Shown one piece after another: positions 53,401-63,715 of a DNA stretch of 64,000 nt (position 1 is its first letter; every line of letters begins with the position of its first letter). The notes beneath the pieces were generated by a model, which had not been told where the DNA came from, did no database searches, and saw nothing but the letters and a program-made list of their open reading frames with translations. Position numbers and translations under genes: made by a program. Origin of the DNA: Eopsaltria australis (taxonomy: Eukaryota > Chordata > Aves > Passeriformes > Petroicidae); contig JAVTVJ010000845.1 of NCBI GenBank assembly GCA_034509425.1, forward strand, positions 1 through 64,000, written 5' to 3'.

Positions 53401-56400
53401 CCTTTCACAGTCCACACTGAGAAAGGAAGGCACTTCAGCCCTGACACCTTGCTGTGTATCTGCTAGTTTGGCTGGGGCTCTGAATGAGTTCCTTACATAT
53501 CAGTGGGTCATGGCCTGAGGATACAGGTGGGCACAGAGGAGCAGAGACTGCAGGAGCATGCAGGGGTAAGCGAGCACGTTGGTGCATGTGAACTCCAAGG
53601 CAGAGTGCTTGCAGATACACTTTCCAAAGGAGACTCACATTCAGGTTGCCCATGCTCTCACCTCAATGATATAGTCTTTTCCATCTTTGCTGTGGACAGC
53701 TTTGACAGCGCAGATATCGAGACCTCCAAACATTTCTGCGCAGGCATCTGCCCAGAGTCTGTACCTGCAGAAACCACAAGAGCATGGCCTAGGATTAGCT
53801 GTCCTTGGGTAGTCCACCAAAACCAGCCACCCACCTTGCTGCCCATAGGAACACAAAGAGATTTGGGAGCCCTTATTACAAGGCGTTCTTCATGTGCTTT
53901 GCTGGGTCCTTGACTCCCTCTCTTGAGTAGGAGATGGAGTAAAAAAAAGAATCTTGCCTAAAGTTTCCCTTCATTTCAGATTGATTCAATCCTGCCCTCA
54001 AAGCCACCTTAAAATGTTTCTTTCCCTCCTTGGTATTTACATCAGATCTCCAGTTGGTTGTCATTCAGCCAAGCTATAAATATTTAGCTCATTTAATCTC
54101 CCAGTAGTGTTGGCCCCTCAGTGTTTGTATTGGCTTTGCCTGAAAGCCCTCCATTATGCAGGCAACTTTCTCCTCATAAGATGTCCTGGACATTAGGACT
54201 GGAATAGGATCAGAAAGTGAGTGTCAAATTTAGTGAGGAGTAGCCATCCCCTCTCTGATCTGTTATGCAGTGGTTCCTGCATTTTACAATTTACTTTCAA
54301 TTTTATCCTTTTACAGTCTCCCGCCTCCTTCTGTCCCTTGGGTGTTGTTCCTAGTCAGGCAGCCTCATCACGTGGACCAGGCAGTCTTTTGCTGGAGGGA
54401 GACCTACAGGCTGCAGCCCTTTTCCCTAGCCATCCCAGGATGGGAATGTGAGCTGGTGCCCCCTTAGCTATCCTGGTGTCAAAGGAGGAGAGAGAATGAC
54501 AAGAGGCATATTATGGGGGGGACCACATCCCCCTGCTGTGCAAATGAGGAGGGAATGAGGCAGCCTGGTTTTATTTCCTGTGCAGCTGTGCCGTGGTCCC
54601 AGCCATTTAAATAAAAATAATAATCTCAGAACAGCAGATCTGTAAGCAGGACTATGACAAGATGCAGAGAGGAGGGAAGGCCACAGTCTCATGAAAACAC
54701 TGACATTTTGCAGACCCTACAGGGACTGAGGAAAGAGCTGTTCTGGCTAAAGAACAAATTTATGTCCTTGAAGCCAGCCAGAGTCCCCATAGCTTGACAA
54801 TATAATGATCAGCTTGTGTGAACACAATGTCTCTGGGAAGAAGCAAAATTATGACTTATATGACTACCGGTGCTCTTTTATCCCTAATGAGGAGACCAAG
54901 TGTGTTCACCCTGGACCCCCAAGGAAGACAGTGCCTGAGGAGGAGTCAGTAGCATAAGGAGGAGGAGAACTATGGACTGCATGACTCAGGCAGGAGGCAC
55001 AGAGAGCACCCCTCATGCACTGCTGTGGCCCTGCATCCAGGGGCACCATTGTGTGAACCACCTCTGTTCTTGAGGAGCATCTCTAGGGGTCTGGGCTCAG
55101 CAGCCAGGCTCAGGGAATTGTTGTTCATGCCAGAGACTCTGATGGCTACACATCTTCAATGTTTGTTGGCCAGGGGTGAGCACTGGGAGCATCAGGGCCG
55201 CTGGGGTGTAATAGGACTATCATGGGGAAGAACGTGTTTATTCACATGCACCAGGCATTGCATTTTCAGAGGATTTACTGTCATTTCTGCATTACCTGAA
55301 CATGTCAATCCTTTGTACTTACTGTTCAGTACCCTAGATACTTCAGGTTGCTCCTACTGATCAGAGCATTTGAGCACATTCCGGCCTTGTTTCATGCACT
55401 GACAACTCATGGATTTCAACAGGCTTTGTTGCATTTATGGCTGAATAAGGCTGGAGTGGTTAATTGTGGTACTATGTCTATAAAACGAACCTTCAAAATG
55501 TGGTGTTGCACGCTGGCAGGAATTGGGTTTTAGTCCCTACAACAGTGCCTTAAGGTAATATCCACCCTTCATGTCTCTAGCTTCGGCTATGTTATAAACA
55601 CAGGATGCATCATCATGTCCACTTCCCTCAGTAGGGTCTTGCAGAGTCATCTTCAGCATCTGATTTGGGGCTTGGCTTCCCTGTTTCACAGAACTAAAGG
55701 TGCAGAAGGGACCTTCGATGATTGCCTGCACAACTCTGGTGTTCCCAAGAGGAGACATTTCTTTAATCTAGCCTGAGAGAGGACAGAGATTCGCCATCTC
55801 TTTCAGAGAATTGATTTCTGTGCTATGCTATCCTTACTGTAAGAAAATAAAGGAAATGTTCAAAGGAACCTTTTCTGCTATAATTTATTTCTCACAGTAT
55901 TATACTTGTAGTGTAAGTTGTGAGAAATGTCTATTAACAAGCTTTCATATATTTAAAGATCCTATGCTCTTTTTTTTTTTTTTCATCTTTAGTGGTGTTC
56001 AGCTTGTGGGCAGCTTCTTCCAGGTCTGTAACAGCTAATGAAGAAGAGTGAACCTCTGCGCTGCAGGCAGGGATTCATTGTGCTTTAGTCTACACTTCTA
56101 CTGGAAAAATATCAGTGGCCTGCTAACTGAAAAAGGTTCAAAACTACATAGAACTACATAGAATTGTTGCATTTTTTTTCTCAACAGCTCATTAGGTTTT
56201 CTTTGAACGTTCCTTTTATTGTCCTTTGGACTTTCTCCAACACCTGGCTATTTCTCTTCAGATGTGGTGCCCAAAACTGGACAGAGTCAGAATTAATCAT
56301 GAACCTGACAAACTGGAGGTATAATCTGAAAAAATCTTAAATTCACTAGGGATGAATGCCTACATGTAATCTATGGATTCTGTAAATCTATGAATAATCT

Positions 56401-57180
56401 ACTTAGATAGGATGGAGAAAAGTTACGACAACGTTAGTTCTGCAGGATAGGAGATACAGCAAAGCATGTTACCACGTGTACATAGTGTCAGGCAGTTGCA
56501 GTATTAGCAAATATCACAATGATTTGACTACATGGAAGTAGCATCTGCAAATTTTAGTCTCTAAGATGCATGAGAGAATTCTTTCTGCTCTGTTCAGTAG
56601 TGAGAAGACATTAGCTAAGACAGTGACCACTTTTGTGAGATTAAAGCAAAAAAGTGCTTTCAGGACTTCAGCTGACAGTTTTTTTCCTCTGTTAAGCAGA
56701 AGAAAAACTCTTTTCTGTGTCTGCCTCTCGTTAGTAATGTACTTAGAATAACTTCATGTTACTTTGTGTTTTGTGCTTTGACCTTTCTGATTTTATCCCT
56801 ACATGTTTGTACTGGTGTGCTTGACCTAGCATGCTGGTCTTGTTTCCTGTGGTTACATTCACTAAAGATCTAATGATTTAACAATGTTGGTTTCTAGCTG
56901 TACTTTCAGTCTGTTCTTCAAAACAGGACAGTTTGCCTTTGTGCCCTTGTTATTTTTTTAAGAAAACACTCGGTCTTTTAAACTCTTAATCCAGCCTCCC
57001 TGGAGACCTCACTTACCAGTTCTCTCTATTAACCAAAGTCAGAAATACAATTCCTCCCTTCTAACCCAAGAATAGCTAATACTGTCTTGAAACACTCTTC
57101 CTTACCTCTCAGTCATTGCAATCTGCTCTAGCATAGCAGAACCTGTGTTTGCCTTCCAGTTTCCAGAGATGGAAGTCCTC
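32360..57180 (-). CDS. SYN3: SYN3, synapsin III, 3' six coding exons (partial)
   Basis: Exons in transcript order: 57180-57106, 53764-53662, 47810-47676, 39067-38983, 34280-33983, 32492-32360, with phases 2/2/0/0/1/2 joining exactly. The first three encode the end of the ATP-grasp-like C domain ([41 protein letters not shown]). The next two encode the Pro/Gln-rich J region. The last encodes the E domain ending [18 protein letters not shown], which is diagnostic for synapsins. Type III is preferred from the linker (SPLRPW, RPPPQGGPRQ) and from its convergence with FBXO7, as in other vertebrates. Synapsins tether and regulate synaptic vesicles. Earlier exons lie outside the window. The exon at 33983-34280 contains two in-frame stops. 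Two proviruses occupy its introns in sense orientation. Confidence 0.94.
33983..34280 (-). CDS. SYN3: SYN3 penultimate exon, with in-frame TGA and TAG
   Basis: Acceptor CCCTTTCAG|GT, donor CTGAA|GTAAGT. The 298 nt fit phase 1 to 2 exactly. In that frame it starts [11 protein letters not shown] and later reads [24 protein letters not shown] and NPPHPHL, as expected for synapsin. A TGA (34245-34243) and a TAG (34224-34222) fall between these parts. An alternative acceptor ending at that TAG (exon from 34221, phase 0) would avoid both stops only if the 38983-39067 exon is skipped, since the 47676 exon also ends in phase 0. Confidence 0.82.
34965..35536 (-). repeat. 3' LTR of nERV-1
   Basis: 572 bp. 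The polypurine tract adjoins it at 35537-35553 (minus strand). Confidence 0.95.
35745..37144 (-). pseudogene. Chimeric gag-pro-pol-tail frame of nERV-1
   Basis: Starts at the gag ATG (37144-37142). A one-base deletion near 36975 puts the matrix end out of frame; from 36977 a 410-codon frame stays open to 35745. It contains the gag linker and capsid start ([16 protein letters not shown]), then jumps to the post-knuckle gag segment, to the N-terminal pro segment ([16 protein letters not shown]), and finally to the pol C-terminal basic tail ([12 protein letters not shown]). No zinc knuckle, protease, RT or integrase domain remains. Confidence 0.88.
37624..37641 (-). promoter_or_regulatory. Primer binding site of nERV-1
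   Basis: Identical to the 18-nt site of the full-length provirus. One extra base separates it from the 5' LTR. Confidence 0.85.
37645..38217 (-). repeat. 5' LTR of nERV-1
   Basis: 573 bp, ends TGTTGC...GCAACA in plus-strand view, matching the family termini. Confidence 0.95.
38983..39067 (-). CDS. SYN3: SYN3 exon (J region) between two proviruses
   Basis: Acceptor TTTTCCTCTAG|CCT, donor CAAG|GTACAG. 85 nt encoding a linker that ends [15 protein letters not shown]. Phase 0 to 1. The provirus at 39248 ends 180 nt upstream of its acceptor. Confidence 0.88.
39248..39820 (-). repeat. 3' LTR of nERV-2
   Basis: 573 bp. The minus-strand polypurine tract is at 39821-39837. Confidence 0.95.
39986..41414 (-). 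pseudogene. Chimeric gag-pro-pol-tail frame of nERV-2
   Basis: Opens at the gag ATG (41414-41412; MGIKLSR) and reads 181 codons to a TGA at 40871-40869, where nERV-1 has CGA. A length change in a poly-G run near 40792-40800 then shifts the frame. The following frame is open to 39986 across all three deletion junctions, and its end differs from nERV-1. Domain content is the same as nERV-1. Confidence 0.87.
41885..41902 (-). promoter_or_regulatory. Primer binding site of nERV-2
   Basis: TGGCGCACCGAACAGAGA, one base different from the other two copies. It is closer to a lysine-type site apart from an inserted A. Confidence 0.8.
41906..42482 (-). repeat. 5' LTR of nERV-2
   Basis: 577 bp with family termini. 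Confidence 0.95.
42489..44517. other. SYN3 intron, no gene recognised
   Basis: It contains a perfect 39-bp tandem duplication (listed separately) and otherwise unremarkable sequence with short ORFs. Confidence 0.6.
43098..43175. repeat. Perfect 39-bp tandem duplication
   Basis: Two identical 39-bp units, 43098-43136 and 43137-43175, head to tail, then ACAT starts a third copy. Perfect identity implies a recent event. Confidence 0.92.
44518..44931 (+). mobile_element. 5'-truncated ERV: env tail plus 3' LTR (alpharetrovirus-like family)
   Basis: 44518-44650 matches the env cytoplasmic end and polypurine region of the provirus at 1-4240 (equivalent to ~3850-3978) with indels that break coding. 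44651-44931 is the LTR, here with an intact TG start (TGCGAAGACTG), GATATAAG, AATAAA and a CTGCA end. It is antisense to SYN3. Confidence 0.85.
44932..47675. other. SYN3 intron, AT-rich, no gene recognised
   Basis: Short ORFs only. A 110-codon plus-strand ORF near 46891-47223 has no recognisable family features. I cannot exclude an old ERV remnant there. Confidence 0.5.
47676..47810 (-). CDS. SYN3: SYN3 exon (end of C domain, start of J)
   Basis: Acceptor TGTGACAG|GTG, donor TGG|GTATGG. 45 codons encoding [18 protein letters not shown] and SPLRPW. Phase 0 to 0. Confidence 0.94.
47811..49524. other. SYN3 intron, no gene recognised
   Basis: No repeat family or RNA gene was identified. Confidence 0.5.
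49525..49990 (-). mobile_element. CR1 LINE 3' end
   Basis: It begins TCATAGATTCGTAGAACGG, the reverse complement of a CR1 terminus. It continues with the conserved CR1 tail, and a minus-strand fragment of the ORF2 C-terminus ([29 protein letters not shown]) is recognisable despite breaks. Confidence 0.9.
50713..50859 (+). repeat. Purine microsatellite (GGGAA)n then (GGAA)n
   Basis: About 147 nt of uninterrupted purines, switching from pentamer to tetramer units, with a GGGA run between. ORFs over it are artefacts. Confidence 0.97.
51090..51131 (+). repeat. A-rich simple repeat
   Basis: Three runs of A separated by single G, followed by GAGGGAGAGGGGAG. No element with a poly-A tail was identified upstream. 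Confidence 0.9.
51132..53661. other. SYN3 intron, no gene recognised
   Basis: A perfect 12-bp hairpin at 53260-53287 is listed separately. Nothing else was identified. Confidence 0.5.
53260..53287. other. Perfect 12-bp inverted repeat with GATA loop
   Basis: ATCTCTCCTGCA and its exact reverse complement are separated by GATA, in an intron. It is embedded in an ATGCAGATAT-rich stretch (53230-53260). Confidence 0.85.
53662..53764 (-). CDS. SYN3: SYN3 exon (C domain)
   Basis: Acceptor TTTCTGCAG|G, donor GAG|GTGAGA. 103 nt encoding [20 protein letters not shown] and [11 protein letters not shown]. Phase 2 to 0. Confidence 0.96.
53765..57105. other. SYN3 intron
   Basis: A diverged CR1 fragment lies at ~56222-56340 (listed separately). 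No gene was found. Confidence 0.5.
56222..56340 (-). mobile_element. Old CR1 fragment
   Basis: The phrase CTTCAGATGTGGTGCCCAAA and its flanks resemble the reverse complement of the CR1 body just upstream of its tail. It is diverged and short. Confidence 0.5.
57106..57180 (-). CDS. SYN3: SYN3 exon (C domain)
   Basis: Acceptor TTTTCCTAG|G, donor GAGAG|GTAAGG. 75 nt encoding [23 protein letters not shown] C-domain sequence. Phase 2 to 2. Confidence 0.95.
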
Positions 57181-59063
57181 CTAGGAAAACAAACCAAAAA
57201 CACAACCCTGAACATGAAAATAGACTCCTGACCCATCCTCCCACATACTGTAGTCCTCGTTCTTGACTCTGTGCTTGTACAGGAGGGGATGAGGTGAGGT
57301 TCTTCCTCCCAGAAGCCTTTCCAAATCCTTCCTGAACAACACTCCATACAGGATACATTGTTCAGGCTCATGAAAAACTGACTGAGGATTTAGACCGAGA
57401 AACCTCCAAGGAATCTTGAGCACACATCAGGCTCAGTGAGTACTTTATTTCTTTATACATCAGACCTAGGGGAGCTGAAATGTGTGTAAAAGATCTCTAG
57501 AATAATCACTCTTGTGTTCTGCAATGGGTAGCATCCTCCATCCACGGAACAGAAGCTCTCCAAGCAAATATTTGCTGAGCAGCTTCACAAAATATCAGCT
57601 CTGACATTCTGGGTCCACTTCAATTTGATTTCAGTGGTACTGATGTCATAGAATGTATTATCATACTGTCTTTTCACTGAATTTTCATTGACCTGTCGGT
57701 GGCTCACTGTGTTGGGATTTAGAGAATTTCTTATTTCAAAATCTTTGGAGTTTCATTAGGTACAACTGATAGTTAATTTCCAAATAAGATCTTGTTGCTG
57801 GAAAATTCTGGCTTTCACCATCATCCATCAGGAAAATTTTCCTTTTCTTGACCTTAGGACCAAGGCAGACATTGAACAGTCTGCCCTGGCAACACTCCAG
57901 ATAACCCTCCCATAGTGTACAAGCTAGGACAAGTCAACAAGCTGACAAGATAAATCCAGGGAGCCTCTCCACGCTGAAGAAGGTTTAGGTAGAGATTTAT
58001 GAGGGGAATATGAGGTGTGATCCAACACTTCAATATGAGGTGGTGGGAGTCCTTGCTGCCAGTTCTCTCACATTTTCAGCATCATGTGCAAAAGACACTG
58101 AATTTGCAAAACTACGTTCAGCAGTGGTAATACTGATGTCCTGCTAGACTATAAACTAACTTGGATCATTATAGCTGACTACCTAAGGTTCCCTTTTACT
58201 CTTGTGAGAGACACCCTGGAGTGCTTTTTCCAATTCTCCTCTTAACTGTTATGTTTAGTTGCTGTGAAATTTAAATTGTCTTTGTAACCATGTTTAAAGG
58301 AGTGGAGTCGGGGAGGCAGGCAAAGGAACATGATTACTGTGTTGAATAACTGTGTTTTCATATAGTGGACTTTTTGGGCCTGTTGCCTTCACCCAACATC
58401 CATTTTGCTGCCCTGCTTTCTAAGCAAAATAATGGATTCCTCCTCAAGCTTGGACTGTCATGAGCCCTTTGATGGCCTGCAAGGTCAGTGTTCAGTCCTC
58501 AGCCTTTCTTTCTCTTTTGATATGGGATCCTTGGGATTATGTTTTTCACTTCTGCAATGGGAAGAACCACTCTTTGCTAACATTTATTTTTAACAGAAAA
58601 TTGCCCTGCAGTGGCAGAGGACATCCAAAATCCCATTAGTACTGGCAGGAGCTCCTGGAGTCTCATTAGTGATGAGATGATTTGACATCGGTGTTTAGAA
58701 AACGTACCTGGCATACCAAATGTAAGCAGCCGTGTTGTCCCTAAGAAAATGAAACCACAGCTTGACAGTTTTACAAGGAAATTTGACATAGGAAAGCTCC
58801 CAAAACAAGAACTCTGCTCAAGCCATTGGGCTGATTTGTTGGACTTGTTTATGCCTGTCCATCTTGAGCCAATTTTGGGCATAAGATTTAAAATATATCT
58901 CTCGGCTGTATTCCTAACTTTCCTGTTAGGGAACTTTGCTGTTTTGAAACTGAAGAGTTTTATTTGAAGCCCACTGGATGAGACACCAAACCCTACACCA
59001 CAGCCTCTGTCAAGAACACTCCCTTCCAAGCATGTCTGAGCAGTACAGGTGTCAACTGTGTCC
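57181..59063. other. SYN3 intron, no gene recognised
   Basis: I looked for the preceding SYN3 exon (C-domain) on the minus strand up to 64000 and did not find it. The 150-codon minus ORF at 58577-59029 has no recognisable features. Confidence 0.5.
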
Positions 59064-59065
59064 CC

Positions 59066-59500
59066 AAACTTACAGAATCACAGAATAACTGAATATTCTC
59101 AATTGGAAGGGACCTGCAAGGATCAGTGACTCCAGTTTCTGGCCCTGCACAGCACCATCCCCAAGAATCTCAGGCACCATGTACCTGAGAGCATTGTCCA
59201 AATGGTTCTTGAACTCTGACAGGCTGGTGCTGTGACCACTTCTCTGGGGAGCTGTTCCAGTGCCCAACCACCCTCTGGGTGAGGAACTTTTCCTGATACC
59301 CAACCTAAACCTCCCAACTCAACTTCAGGCCATTCCCCTGGGTGCTGTCTCTGGTCTCCAGAGAGAAGAGATCAGTGCCTGCTCCTCCTCTTCCCCTTGT
59401 GAGGAAGTTGTAGACTGTGATGAGGTCTCCCCTCAGTCTCCTCCAGGCTGAACAGACCAAGTGACCTCAGCTGCTCCTCATACAGCTTCTTTTCTATTTT
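59066..59500 (-). mobile_element. CR1 LINE 3' end
   Basis: It begins AGAATCACAGAATAACTGAA and continues with the reverse-complement CR1 tail (GGAAGGGACCTGC, then CTCCAGGCTGAACAGACC near the other end). Minus strand. Confidence 0.88.
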
Positions 59501-59824
59501 CCTTTTTGTATTGTATGAAGTGAAAAAGGAGACTGAAGACAAAAAAAAATTTCCTAAGGATGTCCTGCCTCAAACCCCATTTCCCTTAGGGACTGAAAGT
59601 CGAAGTGCTTCCAACCATCCTAAGCATCAGGGGGCCACACAGTGCACAGTCAGTATCTTAAAGAGAAGGACCCCAGACTTTTAGAGATCAGTTGCTCAAA
59701 CACATTGGTGACCACAACACCTTCAGCATTGTTTAGGATAAGTGGATAAATGAGCAGATCAAGAGCTGTTGGTGTCCTATACGCACCATCTCAGTCTAAA
59801 AGTAGCTCTAGTTTGGACAGTTGA

Positions 59825-60216
59825 TGTGGTATCCCCTACAGAGCACATTGAACTGCATTGGAGGGGACAAGGTCAGAAATCCGACTCATGAAACGACAAA
59901 GGAAGGGTATTACCCTCTTACTAAGAACATGGACAAGTCCCGAATGCCTTCCCCTCCTCCTCTCTTCCTTCCCTTATATATCTGAGCTGATGTCATATGG
60001 TATGGAATATCTCTTTGGCTGACTGGGGTCAGCTGGCCTGCTGGTGTCCCCTCCCAGGATCTTGCCCCCCCCATCCCCTTCAGTGGGGGAAGGAATGTCA
60101 CAGGGACAGCACAGCTTGGCAGTAGCCAAAACACTGCTCTGTTATCAACACCAGCTACCAAAGCAAAGTACAGCAGTGTAAGGCCTGTGAGCTTTACCCC
60201 AGTCAGACCCAATACA
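59825..60216 (-). repeat. 3' LTR of ERVL-like provirus
   Basis: Its plus-strand view starts TGTGGTATCC and ends CCCAATACA, so minus-strand ends are TGTATTGG...CA. ATATATAAGGG (minus, ~59983-59973) is a TATA element. The right edge is fixed by the adjoining polypurine tract. The left edge (59825) is the best TG but not confirmed by a target duplication. Confidence 0.65.
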
Positions 60217-60236
60217 ATCTCCACCCCTTATTCCAT
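60217..60236 (-). promoter_or_regulatory. Polypurine tract of ERVL-like provirus
   Basis: On the minus strand AATAAGGGGTGGAGAT directly precedes the LTR TGTATTGG start. Confidence 0.65.
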
Positions 60237-60539
60237 ACCATTTGCATCATGCTCAGAAATCCTTTTCTACTCACACATGCAGTTTAAGCTACATCCTTAA
60301 ACCATCCCCATCACATTAACTACTATCTCCTGTCCTCTCGCATCCTTCCACGTGGTCTCCATTTCCAGCAGAGTGGGGGGTCAGGGCAGGAGGAATAGTA
60401 AACTTGATTGTCGAGGACTGGCACCATCCCTGTTCATTGTGGCCTTTTTCTTGCCCCTTGCTGAAATTCGTTCTTCGTCAGCTCATGTCCCTTCTGCTAC
60501 TTACATCCTGCAACATACAACTTCCAACATGCATTATTC

Positions 60540-61500
60540 TTACCCCAAGGTTAAATCACCTTGGGGCACACACTGGGTCTCCCCATCCTCCTGCATTACC
60601 CACCAAGTGCACCCAGGTCCTTGGGCAAAGACAATCCCACGAATGGGTTTGCCCTTCCCCATGGGGGACGTAACCCACACTGACTTCCCCAGCCACTTTC
60701 CTATGTGTAGTGCAGGAACCTTATCTCCCTCCACAGTGTCTAAGGGTTTCGTTGGGGCGGGACCAGGGCGGTTAACAGATCCTCTAGTATTGACTAGCCA
60801 AGTGGCTTCTGCCAAATTCACATCCCAATGCTTCCATGTCCCATTACCTAGTGCCCGTAGCATAGTTTTTAACAGTCCATTATATCTTTCAATCTTCCCA
60901 GAGGCCTGTGGGTGATAAGGAATATGATATATCCACTTAATGCCATGCCTCTTTGCCCAGGAGTTAATAAGATTATTTCGAAAATGAGTCCCATTGTCTG
61001 ACTCAATTCTATCTGGGGTTCCATGTCGCCACAAAATGTGTCTTTCAAGACCTGAAATTGTGTTCCGAGCCGTGGCGTGGTTTACTGGGTACGTTTCCAG
61101 CCAGCCAGTTGTGGCCTCCACCATGGTGAGGATGTAACTCTTGCCTTGGCGTGTTCGTGGCAATGGCCCAATGTAATCAATTTGCCAGGCTTCACCATAC
61201 TGGAACCCCAGCCACCGCCCTCCACTCCAAAGAGGCTTCACTCGTGTGGCTCGCTTGATGGCAGCGCATGTTTCACACTGATGAATAACCTGTGTGATGG
61301 CCTCCATGGTCAGATCCACCCCTCGATCACGAGCCCATCTGTATGTTGCATCCCTTCCAAGATGCCCTGATGTTTCGTGGGCCCATCGGGCTATAAATAG
61401 CTCACCCTTTCTCTCCCAATCTAGGTCCACCTGAGCTATTCCAATTTTGGTGGCCTTATCTACCCGTTCGTTGTTTTGATGCTCCTCAGTGGCACACTTC
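60540..61500 (-). CDS. pol: ERVL-like integrase, catalytic triad intact
   Basis: This frame is open from a frameshift near 61496 to a stop at 60540, roughly the whole integrase. It shows the zinc domain (HETSGH, then CETCAAIK; H-X3-H...C-X2-C) and the catalytic core with Asp in WQIDYIGPL, Asp in ESDNGTHF and Glu in SGKIERYNG. A C-terminal beta domain contains GKSVWVTSPMGKGKP. DNGTHF-type sequence and overall layout are of class III (ERVL) elements. No dUTPase or env follows before the polypurine tract. Confidence 0.88.
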
Positions 61501-63159
61501 TGGGCACATGGGCATCTACATGGCGTACTTTCACAGTCATGTTTTCTATCCGTGCAGCAATGTCCTGCCATAATGCAGCAGCCCAGATGGGTTTTCCCCT
61601 GCGCTGCCAGTTGGTTTTCTTCCACTGCTGCAGCCATCCCCATAGGGCATTAGCCACCATCCAGGAGTCAGTATAGAGATAGAGTATGGGCCACTTTTCT
61701 CTCTCAGCAATCTCTAGGGCTAGTTGGATGGCTTTCACCTCTGCAAACTGGCATGATTCGCCTTCCCCTTCAGCAATCTCAATGACTTGTCATGTGGGAT
61801 TCCACACAGCAGCTTTCCACCTCCGATGGTTTCCTCTCACTCGACAGGATCCATCAGTAAATAAAGCATATTTTCTTTCGTTTTCTGGTAACTCGTTATA
61901 TGGTGGTGCTTCTTGGGCACGAGTCACCTTCTCAGACAGTGCTCCAAAATCTCTGGCTTCTGGCCAACTCAAAATCTCTTCTAGGATTCCTGGGAAGTTG
62001 GGTTTTCCCATTCGGGGTGTTTGTGTAATTAAGGCCACCCACTTACTCCATGTAGCACTGGTTGCATGATGCACGGAGGGAATGTTTCCTTTGAACATCC
62101 AGTGTAGGACAGGCAATCGTGGTGCCAAGAGGAGACATGCTTCTTTCCCAACAACTTCTGAGGCTGCTCGAACCCCCTCATAAGCCGCTAGTATTTCTTT
62201 TTCAGTTGGAGTATAGTGGGCTTCTGATCCTCGGTAACTCCTGCTCCAGAATCCTAATGGCCGACCTTGGGTTTCTCCTGCGGTCCTCTGCCAGAGGCTC
62301 CAGGTGAGGCCCTGCTCCCCCGCTGCAGTGTAGAGTATATTTTGCACATCTGGTCCTGTCCGAACAGGCCCAAGAGCCACCGCATGAGCTATTTCTTGTT
62401 TGATCTGCTCAAAGGCCTGTTTCTGCTCAGGGCCCCACTTGAAGTCATTCTTCTTCCGGGTCACTCGATAGAGGGGGCCCACAAGTTGACTATAGCCTGG
62501 AATGTGCATTCTCCAGAATCCTACAAGGCCCAGGAAAGCTTGTGTTTCTTTCTTAGTAACTGGTGGAGACATATTGGCAATTTTGTCAACCACCTCTGTA
62601 GGCACATGACGGCGCCCATCCTGCCATTTTATTCCTAGAAACTGGATTTTTCCTGTGCAGGTCCCTTCACCTTACTTTGTTTTATGGCAAGACCAGCTTT
62701 CAGAAGAATTTGGATTATTTTCTTCCCTTTTTCAAAAACTTCTCCTGCTGTATCACCCCACACAATGATATCATCAATATATTGCAGGTGTTCCGGAGCT
62801 CCACCCTGTTCCAGAGCAGCCTGGATCAGGCCATGGCAGATGGTGGGGCTGTGTCTCCACCCCTGGGGCAGTCGGTTCCAGGTGTACTGGACACCCCTCC
62901 AAGTGAAAGCAAATTGTGGCCTGCACTTGGCCGCCAGAGGGATTGAGAAAAATGCATTAGCTATGTCAATCGTTGCATACCATTTGGCTGCTTTTGACTC
63001 TAGCTCATATTGGAGGTCCAACATGTCTGGTACAGCAGCACTGAGAGGTGGTGTGACTTCATTCAGGCCCCGATAGTCCACTGTCAGCCGCCATTCCCCA
63101 TTTGACTTCCACACTGGCCATATGGGGCTGTTGAAGGGTGAGCAGGTCCTGCTGATAAC
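61460..63159 (-). pseudogene. pol: ERVL-like reverse transcriptase and RNase H, several breaks
   Basis: RT: GEWRLTVDYRGLNEVT, LPQGWRHSPTICH and YIDD (62781-62770). Connection and RNase H: FTDGSC, a Glu-containing AEVKAIQLAL and LYTDSWMVANA. Breaks: in-frame TGA at 63162-63160 before RT, frameshift near 62650 at the RT thumb, in-frame TGA at 61792-61790 inside RNase H, and frameshift near 61496 before integrase. Confidence 0.9.
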
Positions 63160-63715
63160 TCATTGGCTCTCCAGTCGACGAATTAGTTCATGGATAGGAG
63201 TCACGGAGTCCCGGTTGGTACGATACTGCCTCCGGTGCACTGTCCTGGTAGTAATCGGTACTTGTTGATCTTCCACCTGCAGCAATCCTACGATGAAGGG
63301 ATCTTCTGAGAGGCCAGGCAGGGTGGATAACTGTTTGATCTTCTCTGTATTCACCGCAGCTATGCCAAAGGCCCATCGATATCCCTTTGGATCCTTAAAA
63401 TACCCTCTCCTGAGGTAGTCGATGCCAAGGATACAAGGGGCCTCTGGGCCAGTCATGATGGGGTGCCTTTGCCATCTGTCCCCTGTTAAGCTCACCTCAG
63501 CTTTTACTACCGACAACTCCTAGGCATCCCCCTGTCACTCCAGAGATCCAGATGGCTTCTGCACTCTTGTGCCTTGATGGCATCAGTGTACACTGTGCAC
63601 CGGTGTCCACTAAAGCTTTGTACTTCTGTGGATCTGATGTGCCAGGCCATCGAATCCACACCGTCCAGTATACCCGGTCATCCCTTTCCTCCTCCTGGCC
63701 GGAGGCAGGGACCCT
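63160..63715 (-). pseudogene. pro: ERVL-like protease, frameshifted
   Basis: KALVDTGAQCTLMP (catalytic DTG at 63607-63599) is in the gag frame after a TAG. A frameshift near 63520 moves the rest, including GIDYLRRGYFKDPKG, into the RT frame. As read it cannot produce an intact protease. Confidence 0.85.

Noticed and set aside
58577..59029. 150-codon minus-strand ORF as a missing SYN3 exon
   Set aside because: No synapsin-like sequence, no suitable acceptor/donor pair matching the required phase.
60352..60915. 187-codon plus-strand ORF
   Set aside because: Antisense shadow of the ERVL-like integrase and its 3' flank.
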